From Actinoplanes solisilvae (lineage in GTDB: Bacteria > Actinomycetota > Actinomycetes > Mycobacteriales > Micromonosporaceae): 64,000 nt of DNA. The stretch spans positions 202,558-266,557 of the forward strand of contig NZ_RJAC01000011.1 in NCBI RefSeq assembly GCF_003999975.1, in the 5' to 3' direction. The position numbers were made by a program, and so were the translations under genes. Below the pieces are notes generated by a model, which saw only the letters and a list, made by a program, of their open reading frames with translations, was not told the DNA's origin and searched no databases. Below, in pieces: positions 16,440 to 26,700 of this stretch. Position 1 is the stretch's first letter, and each line of letters starts with the position of its first letter.

Positions 16440-16676
16440 CTAGGACCGCTGCTGTGGGCGAGCCGTGGGGTTGCTGCGGTATGTGCCCGGGGTCATGCCG
16501 GTTTCGGTGCGGAAGGCGCGGCGTAGCTGGGTTTCGCTGCTGTAGCCACAAGCGGGGCTCAGGTCGGCCACCGAGCGGCTGGGGAACGGCCGGTCGTCGA
16601 GCGGCGTGGCGGTCAGCGGGACGAACGCGCGGTTGATCGCCGCGCGGTACTCGCCGAAGGTCGACAGGAGGGCCAC
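16440..16676 (-). pseudogene. AraC-family regulator with a large internal deletion
   Basis: The 78-residue frame joins two parts of an AraC-type regulator that should be far apart. Residues 1–34 (FGEYRAAINRAFVPLTATPLDDRPF) look like the start of the AraC ligand-binding domain. Residues 36–72 (VADLSPACGYSSETQLRRAF, then RTETGMTPGTYR) are the second helix-turn-helix and C-terminus. About 200 residues between them, including the first helix-turn-helix, are missing while the frame is kept. A normal member is around 300 residues. It is almost certainly non-functional as an activator. Confidence 0.7.
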
Positions 16677-16691
16677 GTCCTCGATGATGCG

Positions 16692-17006
16692 TCAGCCGAG
16701 GATCTCCTTGATTGTGGAGACAACGGTTGCGGGGGAAGGCAATGAAGGGGCCTTGACCATCGCGCGGGTGGCCGGGTTGTACTGCTCTTCCCAGATCGGC
16801 TCGACCACGTGGCAGCCGTCCTGGCGGAGCTGGTCGAGGTTGCGGGCTACGGCCGGCTTGGCCAGCATGGTGGGGCTCATCATGGGGAAGAGGACGACCG
16901 GCACGGTGGCGGCCAGGAGCACGCCGGCGAGCAGGTTGGGGACGGCGCCGGTGGCCGCGGCGGCGAGCAGGTTGGCGGTGGCGGGCAGGACCAGGATTTG
17001 AAAGAA
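16692..17006 (-). pseudogene. 5'-truncated flavoprotein (CoaC/DfpA-like) remnant
   Basis: The frame reads ILVLPATANLLAAAATGAVPNLLAG, then LLAATVPVVLFPMMSPTM and KPAVARNLDQLRQDGCHVVEP. These match the middle and C-terminal part of HFCD-type flavoproteins such as phosphopantothenoylcysteine decarboxylase. The N-terminal FMN-binding half is absent: the similarity stops only a few bases from the end of the LacI gene. The first internal start codon would be around 16922 and would give only 76 residues. It is a remnant; the insertion or deletion joint lies near 17006. Confidence 0.65.
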
Positions 17007-17009
17007 GTT

Positions 17010-18059
17010 TCAGGCGGCGGGGGCGTCGACGGGCTGATCGCGGCGGGACGGGGCCTTGGCGGTGGAGTCGCGGACCACGAGTTCGGGGCGGAACAGGTAT
17101 TCCGAGTGGGGGGCGCCGTGACCGTTGATCTCGTCCATCAGGGAGCGGACGGCGGCGACGGCCATGGCCGTGACGGGCTGGCGCAGTGTGGTCAGCGGCG
17201 GGTCGGTGAAGGCGATCAGCGGGGAGTCGTCGAAGCCGATGACCGAGACGTCGTGGGGGACCGAGAGACCCCGGCGGCGGGCCGCGCGGATCGCGCCCAG
17301 CGCCATCAGGTCGGATCCGCAGACCAGGCCGGTCGCGCCCATGGCCAGCAGCCGGTCGGCGGCCACCTCGCCACCCTCGACGCCGAACAGGGTCAGTGAC
17401 ACGTAGTCGTCGACGGCGTTGTCGGCGATGTCCAGTTCGCGCTGCATGGCCTGGCGGTAGCCGGCCAGTTTGCGCTGGGTGCCGATGAAGCGGTGCGGGC
17501 CCGAGATCATGCCGATGCGCCGGTGGCCCAGGGCGACCAGGTGGGTGACGGCGAGGTCGCCGGCCAGGCGTTCGTCGCAGGAGACGAACGGGGCCTCGAT
17601 GCCCTCGGCGTAGCCGTTCATCAGCACGATCGGCAGGGGACGGTCGAGCAGGCGCTGGTAGCGGGCGTGGTCGGCGGTGGTGTCGGCGGACAGGCCGGAG
17701 ACGAAGATGATGCCGGAGACCTGGCGGTCGAGCAGCATTTCGACGTATTCGTCCTCGGTGACGCCGCCGGGCGACTGGGTGCAGAGGACCGGCGTGTAGC
17801 CCTGTTGGGCCAACGTGGACTCGACCACCTGGGCGAACGCCGGGAAGATCGGGTTGTCCAACTCGGGGACGACCAGGCCGACCAGGCCGGCGCTGCGTTT
17901 GCGCAGCCGCTCGGGCCGTTCGTAGCCGAGGACGTCGAGCGCGGTGAGCACCGCCTGGCGGGTCTCCGCGGAGACGCCGGGGCGGTCGTTGATGACACGC
18001 GAGACCGTCGCCTCACTGACCTGGGCCTGACGGGCGATGTCGGCCATCCGTGCACGCAT
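17010..18059 (-). CDS. malR: LacI-family repressor of the maltodextrin locus (MalR-type)
   Basis: This 349-residue regulator starts with a LacI helix-turn-helix (MADIARQAQVSEATVSRVINDRPGVS) and hinge, followed by a periplasmic-binding-protein-like effector domain (LVGLVVPELDNPIFPAFAQ, GSDLMALGAIRAARRRGLSVP, VIGFDDSPLIAFTDPPLTTL). Its divergent position next to malE matches Streptomyces malR, which represses malEFG until maltose or maltotriose is present. The ATG at 18059 leaves four residues before MADIA; 18047 is the alternative. It most likely binds in the 240-bp region between the two genes. Confidence 0.9.
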   Translation of the reverse strand: MRARMADIARQAQVSEATVSRVINDRPGVSAETRQAVLTALDVLGYERPERLRKRSAGLVGLVVPELDNPIFPAFAQVVESTLAQQGYTPVLCTQSPGGVTEDEYVEMLLDRQVSGIIFVSGLSADTTADHARYQRLLDRPLPIVLMNGYAEGIEAPFVSCDERLAGDLAVTHLVALGHRRIGMISGPHRFIGTQRKLAGYRQAMQRELDIADNAVDDYVSLTLFGVEGGEVAADRLLAMGATGLVCGSDLMALGAIRAARRRGLSVPHDVSVIGFDDSPLIAFTDPPLTTLRQPVTAMAVAAVRSLMDEINGHGAPHSEYLFRPELVVRDSTAKAPSRRDQPVDAPAA

Positions 18060-18300
18060 GCCGCCAACTCTAGTGGTGCCGTGTTGCGGGCGAGTTCCTG
18101 CAAGCTCTTCCATTCACTGCAACCACTTGCTAACGTCCGTGCCACACCAAAGACGTTCGTCGATCCCGGATCGGCCCGCTGCACGCTGCTCATATTCGCG
18201 TGCGGCTATGCAAAAGCGATGCAACCGCGAAACCGTCCCACCCGCAAGCCCTTCGATCCCGGCGTGCAGGTGATGAAAGAACATGACAGGAGACGTACAC
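18060..18300. promoter_or_regulatory. malR–malE divergent control region
   Basis: This 241-bp region holds four TGCAA elements at 18099–18103, 18118–18122, 18209–18213 and 18220–18224, arranged as two pairs (19-base and 11-base spacing). The second pair also forms TGCA–N7–TGCA. LacI-type operators are short dyads of this sort, so these are candidate MalR sites; the assignment is inference. GGAGA precedes the malE ATG. Confidence 0.45.
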
Positions 18301-19518
18301 ATGCGCATCCGTGCCGTGGGGATCACCGCCGCCCTCATAGCCGCGATAGCCGTTGCGGGCTGCGGCAGCGACGACAAGAGCCCGACCGTCACCGAGTCGG
18401 CGGCGCAAGCGCAGGGCGAACTCGTCATCTGGGCCGACGACAAGCGAGCCGCCGCCCTCAAGCCGTTCGCCGACAAGTTCGGCAGCGAGAACGGCGTCAC
18501 CGTCAAGGTGCAGGCGATCAGCAAGGACCAGCAGACCACCTTCGTCACCGCGTCCCAGCAGGGCAGCGGCCCCGACGTGATGGTCGGCGCGCACGACTGG
18601 ATCGGCAACCTCGTGCAGAACGGCGCGGTCGACCCCGTGCAGTTGTCGGCCGAACAGACCAGCGGCCTCAACCCCAACGCGCTCAAGGCGGTCACCTTCA
18701 ACGGGCAGACCTACGGAGTCCCGTACGCGATGGAGAATGTGGCTCTGATCCGCAACACCGAGCTGGCCCCGGAGGCGCCCGCGACCATCGAAGCGCTGGT
18801 AACCGCGAAGAAACCGCTCTGCCTCCAGATCGGACAGAACGGCGACGCGTACCACCTCTACCCGCTCTACTCCAGCGCGGGCGGTTACCTCTTCGGCACG
18901 ACGGGCAGCGGTGACTACGACCCCAAGGACCTCGGTGTCGGCAAGCCCTCCTCGGTGCAGGCGTTCCAGAAGATCGCGAAGCTCGGCGAGAAGGGCGACG
19001 GGCTCCTCAAGCGGTCGATCACGCCGGAGAACTCGATCGCCACGTTCACCTCGAAGAAGTGCGCGTACCTGGTCTCCGGCCCGTGGGCGATCACCGACGT
19101 CAAGAAGGCGGGCATCAAGTACGACATCAGCCCCGTCCCCGGTTTCCAAGGTGGACAGCCGGCCCGGCCGTTCCTCGGGGTGCAGACGTTCTATGTCGCG
19201 TCGAAGGGCAAGAACAAGGCGCTCGCGCAAGAGTTCGTCACCAACTATGTGACGACGCCGGAGCTGGCGGTCGCGCTCTATGAGGCCGAGCCCCGGCCGC
19301 CGGCCCTGACCGCGGCGTTCGACCAGGTGAAGGGCACCGACCCGGACCTCGAGAAGTTCATCGCGGCGGGCCGGGACGGGGTGCCGCTGCCGGCGATCCC
19401 CGAGATGGCCGCGATCTGGGACCCGTTCGGCAAGGCCGAGGCCGCGGTGGTCGGTGGCGCCGACCCGGCCAAGACGATCACGGCGGCCGGCAAGACGATC
19501 TCGGCGCAGATCAAGTAG
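18301..19518 (+). CDS. malE: Maltose/maltodextrin-binding lipoprotein
   Basis: This 405-residue solute-binding protein has a lipoprotein signal ending AVAGC (Cys at about residue 21). The mature chain shows a family-1 solute-binding pattern: GELVIWADDKRAAALKPFADKF, VPYAMENVALIRN and YLVSGPWAITDVKKAG. It would capture maltodextrins outside the membrane and deliver them to MalFG. The ATG at 18301 has AGGAGA at the right distance; an in-frame ATG at 18283 lacks this. It is the first gene of the mal operon, and malF follows without a gap. Family-level maltodextrin specificity is inferred from the neighbouring amylases and LacI regulator. Confidence 0.92.
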   Translation: MRIRAVGITAALIAAIAVAGCGSDDKSPTVTESAAQAQGELVIWADDKRAAALKPFADKFGSENGVTVKVQAISKDQQTTFVTASQQGSGPDVMVGAHDWIGNLVQNGAVDPVQLSAEQTSGLNPNALKAVTFNGQTYGVPYAMENVALIRNTELAPEAPATIEALVTAKKPLCLQIGQNGDAYHLYPLYSSAGGYLFGTTGSGDYDPKDLGVGKPSSVQAFQKIAKLGEKGDGLLKRSITPENSIATFTSKKCAYLVSGPWAITDVKKAGIKYDISPVPGFQGGQPARPFLGVQTFYVASKGKNKALAQEFVTNYVTTPELAVALYEAEPRPPALTAAFDQVKGTDPDLEKFIAAGRDGVPLPAIPEMAAIWDPFGKAEAAVVGGADPAKTITAAGKTISAQIK

Positions 19519-21105
19519 ATGACGGCAACGAAGGAAGGCGGGCCTGCCGTGCGGGCCCGCCCCGCCGACGAGAAACCGAGGAGCAGCGCCGGTCTCCTGG
19601 CGAAAACGGTGTTGCTCGGGCTCACGGTGGCGATCGCCGTCTGGGCCGCCTTCCCGCTGATCGAGAACGAGGCGTGGACCGGCCTGGTGATCCTGCTGGC
19701 CACCACGGGCGGGTTGCTCTACCTGTACCTGACGCCGCGTCACATTCCGCTGAAGTACCTGGCGCCGGGCACGATTTTGCTGATCCTGTTCCAGGTGTTC
19801 CCGGTGCTCTACACGGCGAGCACGGCCTTCACGAACTTCGGCGACGGCCACCGGGGCAGCAAGCAGGAGGCCGTCGTGGCCATCCAGACCGCGTCGGTCA
19901 CCCAGGTGCCGGGTTCCCGCCAGTACGTTCTGACGGTCGCGACCACAGGTGATCCGACCACCGGCTCACTGGTCTTCCTGATCACCGATCCGGCCACCCG
20001 CCAGGTCTTCGTGGGTGACGCTAACGGCCTGCGCCCGATCGCCGACGCGACGGTCGGCAGCACCGGGCGGGTCACGGCGGCCGACGGCTACACGCTGCTC
20101 AACGCCGGTCAGGCCAGTGCCCGCAGCGCCGAGATCACCGCCCTCGCCGTGCCCACACCGGGCGGCGCGATCCGCTCGTCGGGGCTGTCCAGGGCGTACG
20201 AGGGCAGGGCCGGTCGCGTCTACGAGGCGAGCTGCGACTGCGTCCGCGACACGACGACCGGGCAGACGTGGACGGCCGACGAGGACGCGGGGGCGTTCGT
20301 GGCGGCCGACGGCGACCGGCTGGCCCAGGGATGGAAGGTCGGCGTCGGGTTCGGCAACTTCACGAGGGTGCTGACCGACCCGGCGATCGGCGGGCCCTTC
20401 CTGCGTACGCTGGTCTGGAACTTCGCTTTTGCGATCGCGTCAACGGGTGGCACGTTCGCGCTCGGGCTGCTGCTGGCGGTCGCGCTGAACTCGCCGCGGG
20501 TACGTGGCCGCGTCGCCTACCGCATCCTGCTCGTGTTGCCGTACGCGATGCCGTCCTTCGCCATGTTGCTGGTCTGGCGGGACATGTTCAACACCGACTT
20601 CGGGCTGATCAACAACCTTTTCGGTACGGACGTCGACTGGTTCGGGGGTGCGGCGTCGGCCCGGCTCGCGGTGATCCTCGTACAGCTCTGGCTCGGCTAT
20701 CCGTACATGTTCCTGGTCGCGACCGGCGCGTTGACGGCCATTCCGCGCGAGCTGGCCGAGGCGTCGCGCATCGACGGCGCGAGCGCGTGGGGCGGCTTCC
20801 GCCGGATCACGTTGCCGCTGCTGATGGTCGCGCTGACCCCTTTGCTGATCTCGTCGTTCGCGTTCAACTTCAACAACTTCAACGCGATCTACCTGACCAC
20901 CGAGGGCGCGCCGTTCCCAGCCGACAACCCGGCCAACGGGGCGACCGACCTGCTGATCACCTACACCTACCGGATCGCTTTCGGCGGTGGGGGAGCGCAG
21001 TACGGCTACGCGGCCGCCATCTCCATCTTCATTTTCCTGATTGTCGCTGTCGTCTCCGCGGCCAGCTTCCGTCGCACGCGCCATCTCGAGGAGGTCAACG
21101 CGTGA
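19519..21105 (+). CDS. malF: Maltodextrin ABC transporter permease MalF
   Basis: This 528-residue permease has three N-terminal hydrophobic segments (about residues 30–110). A long extracytoplasmic domain of about 160 residues follows, as in enterobacterial MalF. The conserved permease part comes next, with the EAA loop ELAEASRIDGASAWGGFRRITLPLL. The large domain is expected to contact the binding protein. The ATG directly abuts the malE stop codon, and the stop overlaps the malG GTG by four bases. No ATP-binding subunit gene is present in the operon. In Streptomyces the MsiK ATPase encoded elsewhere serves such permeases, and the same is likely here. Confidence 0.93.
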   Translation: MTATKEGGPAVRARPADEKPRSSAGLLAKTVLLGLTVAIAVWAAFPLIENEAWTGLVILLATTGGLLYLYLTPRHIPLKYLAPGTILLILFQVFPVLYTASTAFTNFGDGHRGSKQEAVVAIQTASVTQVPGSRQYVLTVATTGDPTTGSLVFLITDPATRQVFVGDANGLRPIADATVGSTGRVTAADGYTLLNAGQASARSAEITALAVPTPGGAIRSSGLSRAYEGRAGRVYEASCDCVRDTTTGQTWTADEDAGAFVAADGDRLAQGWKVGVGFGNFTRVLTDPAIGGPFLRTLVWNFAFAIASTGGTFALGLLLAVALNSPRVRGRVAYRILLVLPYAMPSFAMLLVWRDMFNTDFGLINNLFGTDVDWFGGAASARLAVILVQLWLGYPYMFLVATGALTAIPRELAEASRIDGASAWGGFRRITLPLLMVALTPLLISSFAFNFNNFNAIYLTTEGAPFPADNPANGATDLLITYTYRIAFGGGGAQYGYAAAISIFIFLIVAVVSAASFRRTRHLEEVNA

Positions 21106-22004
21106 CCGACCGCACCGCAGCGAGCGCAGCAGGGCGTAGAGCGGCCAGGAGGGCACGCGACAGGAGGCTCGGCATGAGGGAATGGTGGCGGCACGGGGTC
21201 GCGGTGCTGATGCTTCTGTTCGCGCTGCTGCCGATCGTCTTCGTCGTGTCGGCGGCGCTCAACCCGCTCGGCACGCTCTCGTCGAGTGAGCTGGTTCCGA
21301 CGGGCGCCTCGCTCGGCAACTTCGTGCGGCTGTTCGGCGAAACCCGCTTCGGGAGCTGGTTCGTCAACTCGGTCGTGATCGCCGCGGTGTCGTCGGCAGC
21401 CTCGGTCTTCATCTCCGCCCTGGCCGCGTACGCGTTCAGCCGTCGACGGTTCCGCGGCCGCCGCGTGGGACTGCTCAGCGTGCTGCTCATCCAGATGTTC
21501 CCGCAGTTCCTGGCGATCGTCGCGATCTTCCTGATCTTCTCGACGGTCACCGACCTGTGGCCCGAGATCGGTTTCAACACGTGGTGGGGACTGATCCTGC
21601 TCTATCTCGGAGGCGCGCTCGGCGTCAACACTTGGCTGATGAAGGGCTTCTTCGACACCGTGCCCCGCGAGCTCGACGAGTCGGCCACGATGGACGGCGC
21701 CACCCACGCGCAGGTGTTCTTCCGCATCCTGCTGCCGTTGGTCGCGCCGATCCTCGCGGTCACCGCGCTGCTCGCGTTCATCGGCACGATCAACGAGTTC
21801 CTCATCGCCAACGTGTTCCTCACCGACGCCGGCTCCAAGACGCTGCCGGTCGGTCTTTACGGTCTGGTCGCCGGCGAACGGAACGCCAACTTCGGCATGT
21901 TCTGCGCCGGAACTCTGCTCACCGCGATCCCGACGGTGCTCGTCTTCCAACTTCTGTCGCGCTATATCACCGACGGACTGACCGCCGGGGCGGTGAAGGG
22001 ATGA
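21102..22004 (+). CDS. malG: Maltodextrin ABC transporter permease MalG
   Basis: This 300-residue permease has about six membrane helices and the EAA motif ELDESATMDGATHAQVFFRILLPLV. It pairs with MalF to form the translocation channel. The GTG start overlaps the malF stop (GTGA) and the stop overlaps the next ATG (ATGA), so the genes are translationally coupled. The ~27 N-terminal residues are basic and may be dispensable; an internal ATG at 21174 (MREWW) could be the real start. Confidence 0.93.
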   Translation: MTDRTAASAAGRRAARRARDRRLGMREWWRHGVAVLMLLFALLPIVFVVSAALNPLGTLSSSELVPTGASLGNFVRLFGETRFGSWFVNSVVIAAVSSAASVFISALAAYAFSRRRFRGRRVGLLSVLLIQMFPQFLAIVAIFLIFSTVTDLWPEIGFNTWWGLILLYLGGALGVNTWLMKGFFDTVPRELDESATMDGATHAQVFFRILLPLVAPILAVTALLAFIGTINEFLIANVFLTDAGSKTLPVGLYGLVAGERNANFGMFCAGTLLTAIPTVLVFQLLSRYITDGLTAGAVKG

Positions 22005-23770
22005 GGCCGCACCACGACGGCAGCGAGCTTTACGTCAGCGATCCGGCACCAACCCTCGGACATACGGTGACAGTCTTCGTAAGGGTGCCGCGCGGCACCG
22101 GCGTGTCCCGCGTGCATCTGCGCTGGGTGCGCGACGGCGAGCCGGTTTTCACGTCGGCGGTCGTCGACCGGCGCGGACCGGGCGGGGACACGTGGTGGCG
22201 GGCCGAGCTGCCGGCCCACAACCCGGTCACCCGCTACCGGTTCCTACTCGGCACGACGACCGGGGTGCGCTGGCTGACCGCGTGGGGCCTGACCGCGTAC
22301 GACGTCCCGGACGTCACCGATTTCCGGCTGGTGACCGAGCCGGGCCCGCCGTCGTGGGCCCGCGACGCGGTGATCTATCAGATCTTCCCCGACCGGTACG
22401 GCCGTTCCAGCGCCGCCGACCTGCGGGAAACCCCGGACTGGGCGCTGAGGGCCCGCTGGGACGACCCGGTGGTGCCCGGCCCCGACGCCACGCGTGTGCT
22501 TTACGGCGGTGACCTCGACGGGATCGCCCGCCGGCTCGACCACGTGACCGCGCTCGGCGCCGACACCATTTATCTGACCCCGTTCTTCCCGGCCCGGTCG
22601 AACCACCGGTACGACGCGGCCGGCTTCGACCGGGTCGACCCGCTGCTCGGCGGCGACCGGGCCCTCGAGCGGCTGGCGGGGGCGGCCCGCGAGCGGGGCG
22701 TACGGCTGATCGGTGACCTGACCACCAACCACACCGGCGACGCGCATCCGTGGTTCGCGTCGCGCCCCGACTTCTACTACCGGAATGCCGACGGCAGTTT
22801 CGTCTCCTGGCTCGACGTGCCGACCCTGCCGAAGCTGAACTGGGCGAGCGACGACCTGCGGCGCGAGTTCCAGGGCATCGTGCGGCGGTGGCTCGCCGAA
22901 CCGTACGACCTGTCCGGCTGGCGGATCGATGTGGCCAACATGACCGCCCGGTTCGGCGCCGACGACTGGAACCACGAGGTCGCCGCCCTGCTGCGGCAGG
23001 CCGTGCGCGACGCCCGGCCCGACGGGCTGCTGATCGCCGAGCACAATCACGACGCCACCGACGATCTCGACCGCGACGGCTGGCACGGCACGATGAACTA
23101 CGCCGGCTTCACCCGTCCCGTGTGGTGCTGGCTGCGCGCCGAGACCGTGCCGTTCGACGGCTTCCTCGGCCAGCCGGAAGACCTGCCGCTGCTCGGCGCG
23201 GATTCCCTCGTGGCCACCATGAACGCGTTCGCCGCGCAGATGTCCTGGCGATCATGGGAGTCTTCGTGGTCGTTGCTCGGCTCGCACGACACCGCCCGAA
23301 TCCGTACGGTCGTCGGCGACGCGGACCGCCAGCACGCCGCGGCCGGGCTGCTGTTCACCCTGCCCGGCACGCCGATGGTGTTCGCCGGCGACGAGCTGGG
23401 GCTGACCGGTGGCGGCAACGAGTCGGCCCGCGCGCCGATGCCGTGGGACCAGCCCTGGGACACCGCGACCCTTCAGCGTTACCGCGACCTGATCGCGTTG
23501 CGGCGGTCGTCGCCCGCGCTGCGCCGGGGCGGGCTGCGCTGGGTGCACGCCGACGCCGACACCTTGGTCTACCTGCGCGAGAGCGTCGACCAGGGCGTAC
23601 TCGTTCACGTCCGCCGATCGGCCGGGCAGCCGACGCGGCTCACCGGTCTGGCTCCCGACACCACCCTGGAGAACCTTTACGGCGGCGCCGAGCCGCTGCA
23701 CATTGGATCTGATGGTTCCACCGTCATCGATGGCTACGGCCCGGCCGTGCAGGTCTGGGCACTTCCATAG
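22001..23770 (+). CDS. Cytoplasmic GH13 alpha-glucosidase/neopullulanase-type enzyme
   Basis: This 589-residue enzyme has an N-terminal beta-rich domain (about residues 1–110, CBM34-like) and then a GH13 barrel starting AVIYQIFPDRYG. Conserved regions are DLTTNH, WRIDVANM (nucleophile Asp near residue 310), IAEHNHD (acid/base Glu near 347) and GSHDTARI (Asp near 430). No signal peptide is seen, so it should hydrolyse imported maltodextrins inside the cell. Its place after malG matches aglA in the Streptomyces mal operon. It could be an alpha-glucosidase, cyclomaltodextrinase or neopullulanase; sequence alone does not decide. Confidence 0.87.
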   Translation: MRPHHDGSELYVSDPAPTLGHTVTVFVRVPRGTGVSRVHLRWVRDGEPVFTSAVVDRRGPGGDTWWRAELPAHNPVTRYRFLLGTTTGVRWLTAWGLTAYDVPDVTDFRLVTEPGPPSWARDAVIYQIFPDRYGRSSAADLRETPDWALRARWDDPVVPGPDATRVLYGGDLDGIARRLDHVTALGADTIYLTPFFPARSNHRYDAAGFDRVDPLLGGDRALERLAGAARERGVRLIGDLTTNHTGDAHPWFASRPDFYYRNADGSFVSWLDVPTLPKLNWASDDLRREFQGIVRRWLAEPYDLSGWRIDVANMTARFGADDWNHEVAALLRQAVRDARPDGLLIAEHNHDATDDLDRDGWHGTMNYAGFTRPVWCWLRAETVPFDGFLGQPEDLPLLGADSLVATMNAFAAQMSWRSWESSWSLLGSHDTARIRTVVGDADRQHAAAGLLFTLPGTPMVFAGDELGLTGGGNESARAPMPWDQPWDTATLQRYRDLIALRRSSPALRRGGLRWVHADADTLVYLRESVDQGVLVHVRRSAGQPTRLTGLAPDTTLENLYGGAEPLHIGSDGSTVIDGYGPAVQVWALP

Positions 23771-23781
23771 AGGGAGACATT

Positions 23782-26700
23782 GTGGTCTCAAGAAGGCTGC
23801 TCGCCGCGGCCGTGGCACTCACCTTCCCGTTCCTGAACGCGGTGCCCGCTCAAGCGGCACCGTCCGCTCCGAGCGACGCCGTCATCGCCCAGTGGGGCAC
23901 GGACGAACCCGCTTCCAACGAGCAGTTCTATTTCGTGCTGCCGGACCGCTTCGCCAACGGCAACAGGGCGAACGACAAGGGTGGCCCGACCGGGGACCGC
24001 CTGAAGACCGGGCTCGACCCGGCCGACAAGGGCTTCTATCACGGCGGCGACCTGGCCGGGCTCATCGACAAGCTCGACTACATCCAGGGCCTGGGCACCA
24101 CCGCGATCTGGCTCGCGCCGGTCTTCAAGAACCGGCCCGTGCAGGGCAGCGGCAACGACATCTCGGCCGGTTACCACGGCTACTGGATCACCGACTTCAC
24201 CCAGGTCGACCCGCACTTCGGCACCAACGACGAGCTGAAGAGGCTCGTGCGCCTGGCCCACCAGCGCGGCCTGAAGGTCTACCTCGACATCATCACCAAC
24301 CACACCGCGGACGTCATCAAGTACGCGGAAAACGAATACGACTACATCGACAAAGCCACCAGCCCGTACGAGGACGCGAAGGGCCGCCCGTTCGACGACC
24401 GTGACTACGCGGCCGGCGACAACGGTTTCCCGAAGGTGTCCACGGCCTCATTCCCGTACACCCCGGTCTTTCCCTCTGCCGCCGACGCGAAAGTGAAGGT
24501 TCCGAGCTGGCTGAACGACCCGTTGATGTATCACAACCGGGGCGATTCGACCTTCGTCGGGGAGAACAGCGAGTACGGGGACTTCTTCGGGCTCGACGAC
24601 CTGTGGACCGAGCGGCCCGAGGTCGTCCGCGGAATGACCGACATCTACGCCTATTGGATTCGCGCCGCGGGCATCGACGGCTACCGGCTCGACACCGTCA
24701 AGCACGTCAACCTCGACTTCTGGCCGCGATTCAGCGCGGGTATCGACAAGGCGGCGGCCGGGCGCGACTTCTTCATGTTCGGCGAGGTCTACAGCGCTGA
24801 CCAGGAAGTTCAGTCCACTTACGTACGCCGGGGCGGGTTGCCCGCGACCCTGGACTTCTCGTTCCAGGAGGCGGCGAAGGGCTTCGTGGCCGGGAACGGC
24901 TCGGCCAAGGCGCTGGCCGATCTGTATGCCAAAGACGATCTCTACACGGCGCGGGACACGAACGCGGGACGACTGCCGACGTTCCTCGGCAACCACGACA
25001 TGGGCCGGATCGGCTCGTTCATCCAGGCCGCCGGCGGGCCGGACGCGCTCCGGCGTGATCAGCTCGCGCACGAGCTGATGTTCCTGACCCGCGGGCAACC
25101 GGTCGTCTACTCCGGCGACGAGCAGGGATTCACCGGGCCGGGCGGCGACAAGGACGCGCGGCAGGACCTCTTCGCCACAAAGACCGCCGACTATCTCGAC
25201 GACGATCTGCTCGGCACGGACCGCACGCACGCGGTGGACAACTACAACACCGCCCACCCCATTTACCGTACGATCGCCGAGCTCGGCGCTCTGCGAAAGA
25301 CGCATTCGGCTTTGCGGGGCGGAGTGCAGGTCACGCGGGCCGCGGCTGACGGGCCAGGGGTCTTCGCGGCGTCCCGGATCGACCCCGCAAAGCGTGTCGA
25401 ATATGTCATCGCCGCCAACAGCGCGAACACCGCGCAGACGGTCACCATCGACACCTGGTCGCCCGGGGTCACCTTCCGCGGCATCTACGGTGGTGGCGCG
25501 GCGCGGAACGCGGGCGACAAGCTCACCATCGTTGTTCCACCGCTGTCGGCTGTCGCCTTCAAGGCCGACAAATCGATCCCGGGTTCGACCGCCGCTCCGA
25601 CCGTGAAGTTCACCTCGCCCACATCGGCGGTGGCGACGCGCGCTCACCTGGTCGCTCAGACCACGGGTGATCCCCTCGCGACGGTCACCTTTGCCGCGCA
25701 GGTCGGCGACGGGCCGTGGAAGCTCGTCGGCACCGGGCCCTCGGCCTATCACGACCTGAACGGGCTGGCCGGGGGCACGACCGTGCGTTACAAGGCGGTC
25801 GTGCGCGACAGCCGGGGGCGGCTCGCCTCCACGTCGACGACCATCAAGGTCGGGACGCCGGTGACGACGACCAGCCCGGACTATGCCGTTGTGCACTATC
25901 AGCGGCCGGCCGGAGGGTACGACGACTACGGCCTTTACGTGTTCGGCGACGTCGACGCGTCGATGACGACCACGTGGCCGGCGGGGCAGCCGTTCGTGGG
26001 GGAGGACGAGTACGGCCGGTTCGCGTACGTGAAACTCGCCCCTGACGCCAAGAACGTCGGCTTCATCGTGGTCAGCAAGGACGGGGTGAAGGACGTCGAC
26101 GCGGATCGGTTCTTCGACCCGTCACAGAGCGGCGAGATCTGGCTCAAGCAGGGCGACGCGACCATCACGACGACGCCACCGGCGGTTTCGCAGGATCCGA
26201 ACAAGGCGGTCATTCACTATCGGCGCGCCGACGGCGACTATTCGGGCTGGGGGATGCACGTCTGGGACGGCGCCGCGAACCCGACCGACTGGGCGTCGCC
26301 GCTGCCACCGGCTCGTACCGACAGCTTCGGTGCCGTCTTCGAGGTGCCGCTCGCGGCCGGGGCCACCGCGCTGAACTACATCATCCACAAGGGAGATACC
26401 AAGGACCTGCCGGACGACCAGCGGCTCGTCTTCGCCGAGGGCGGGCGCGAGATCTGGCTGCTCGGCGGGGTCTCGCCCCGGCTCGCGCCGGTGATCAAGA
26501 AGGCGGGCCCGGGCGGCGTGGCCGACCTGACGAAGTCGTCGGCGGTGTGGCTCGACCGGGGCACGATCGCCTGGCAGCCGGGCGGGGAGACCGACGGCAA
26601 GGTCTACGACCTGGTCTGGGCGCCCGGTGGCATCGGGATCACGGACGGCGAGCTGTCCGGCGCTTACTCGTCGGCCCGGCTCTCGGCGGGCACACTCACC

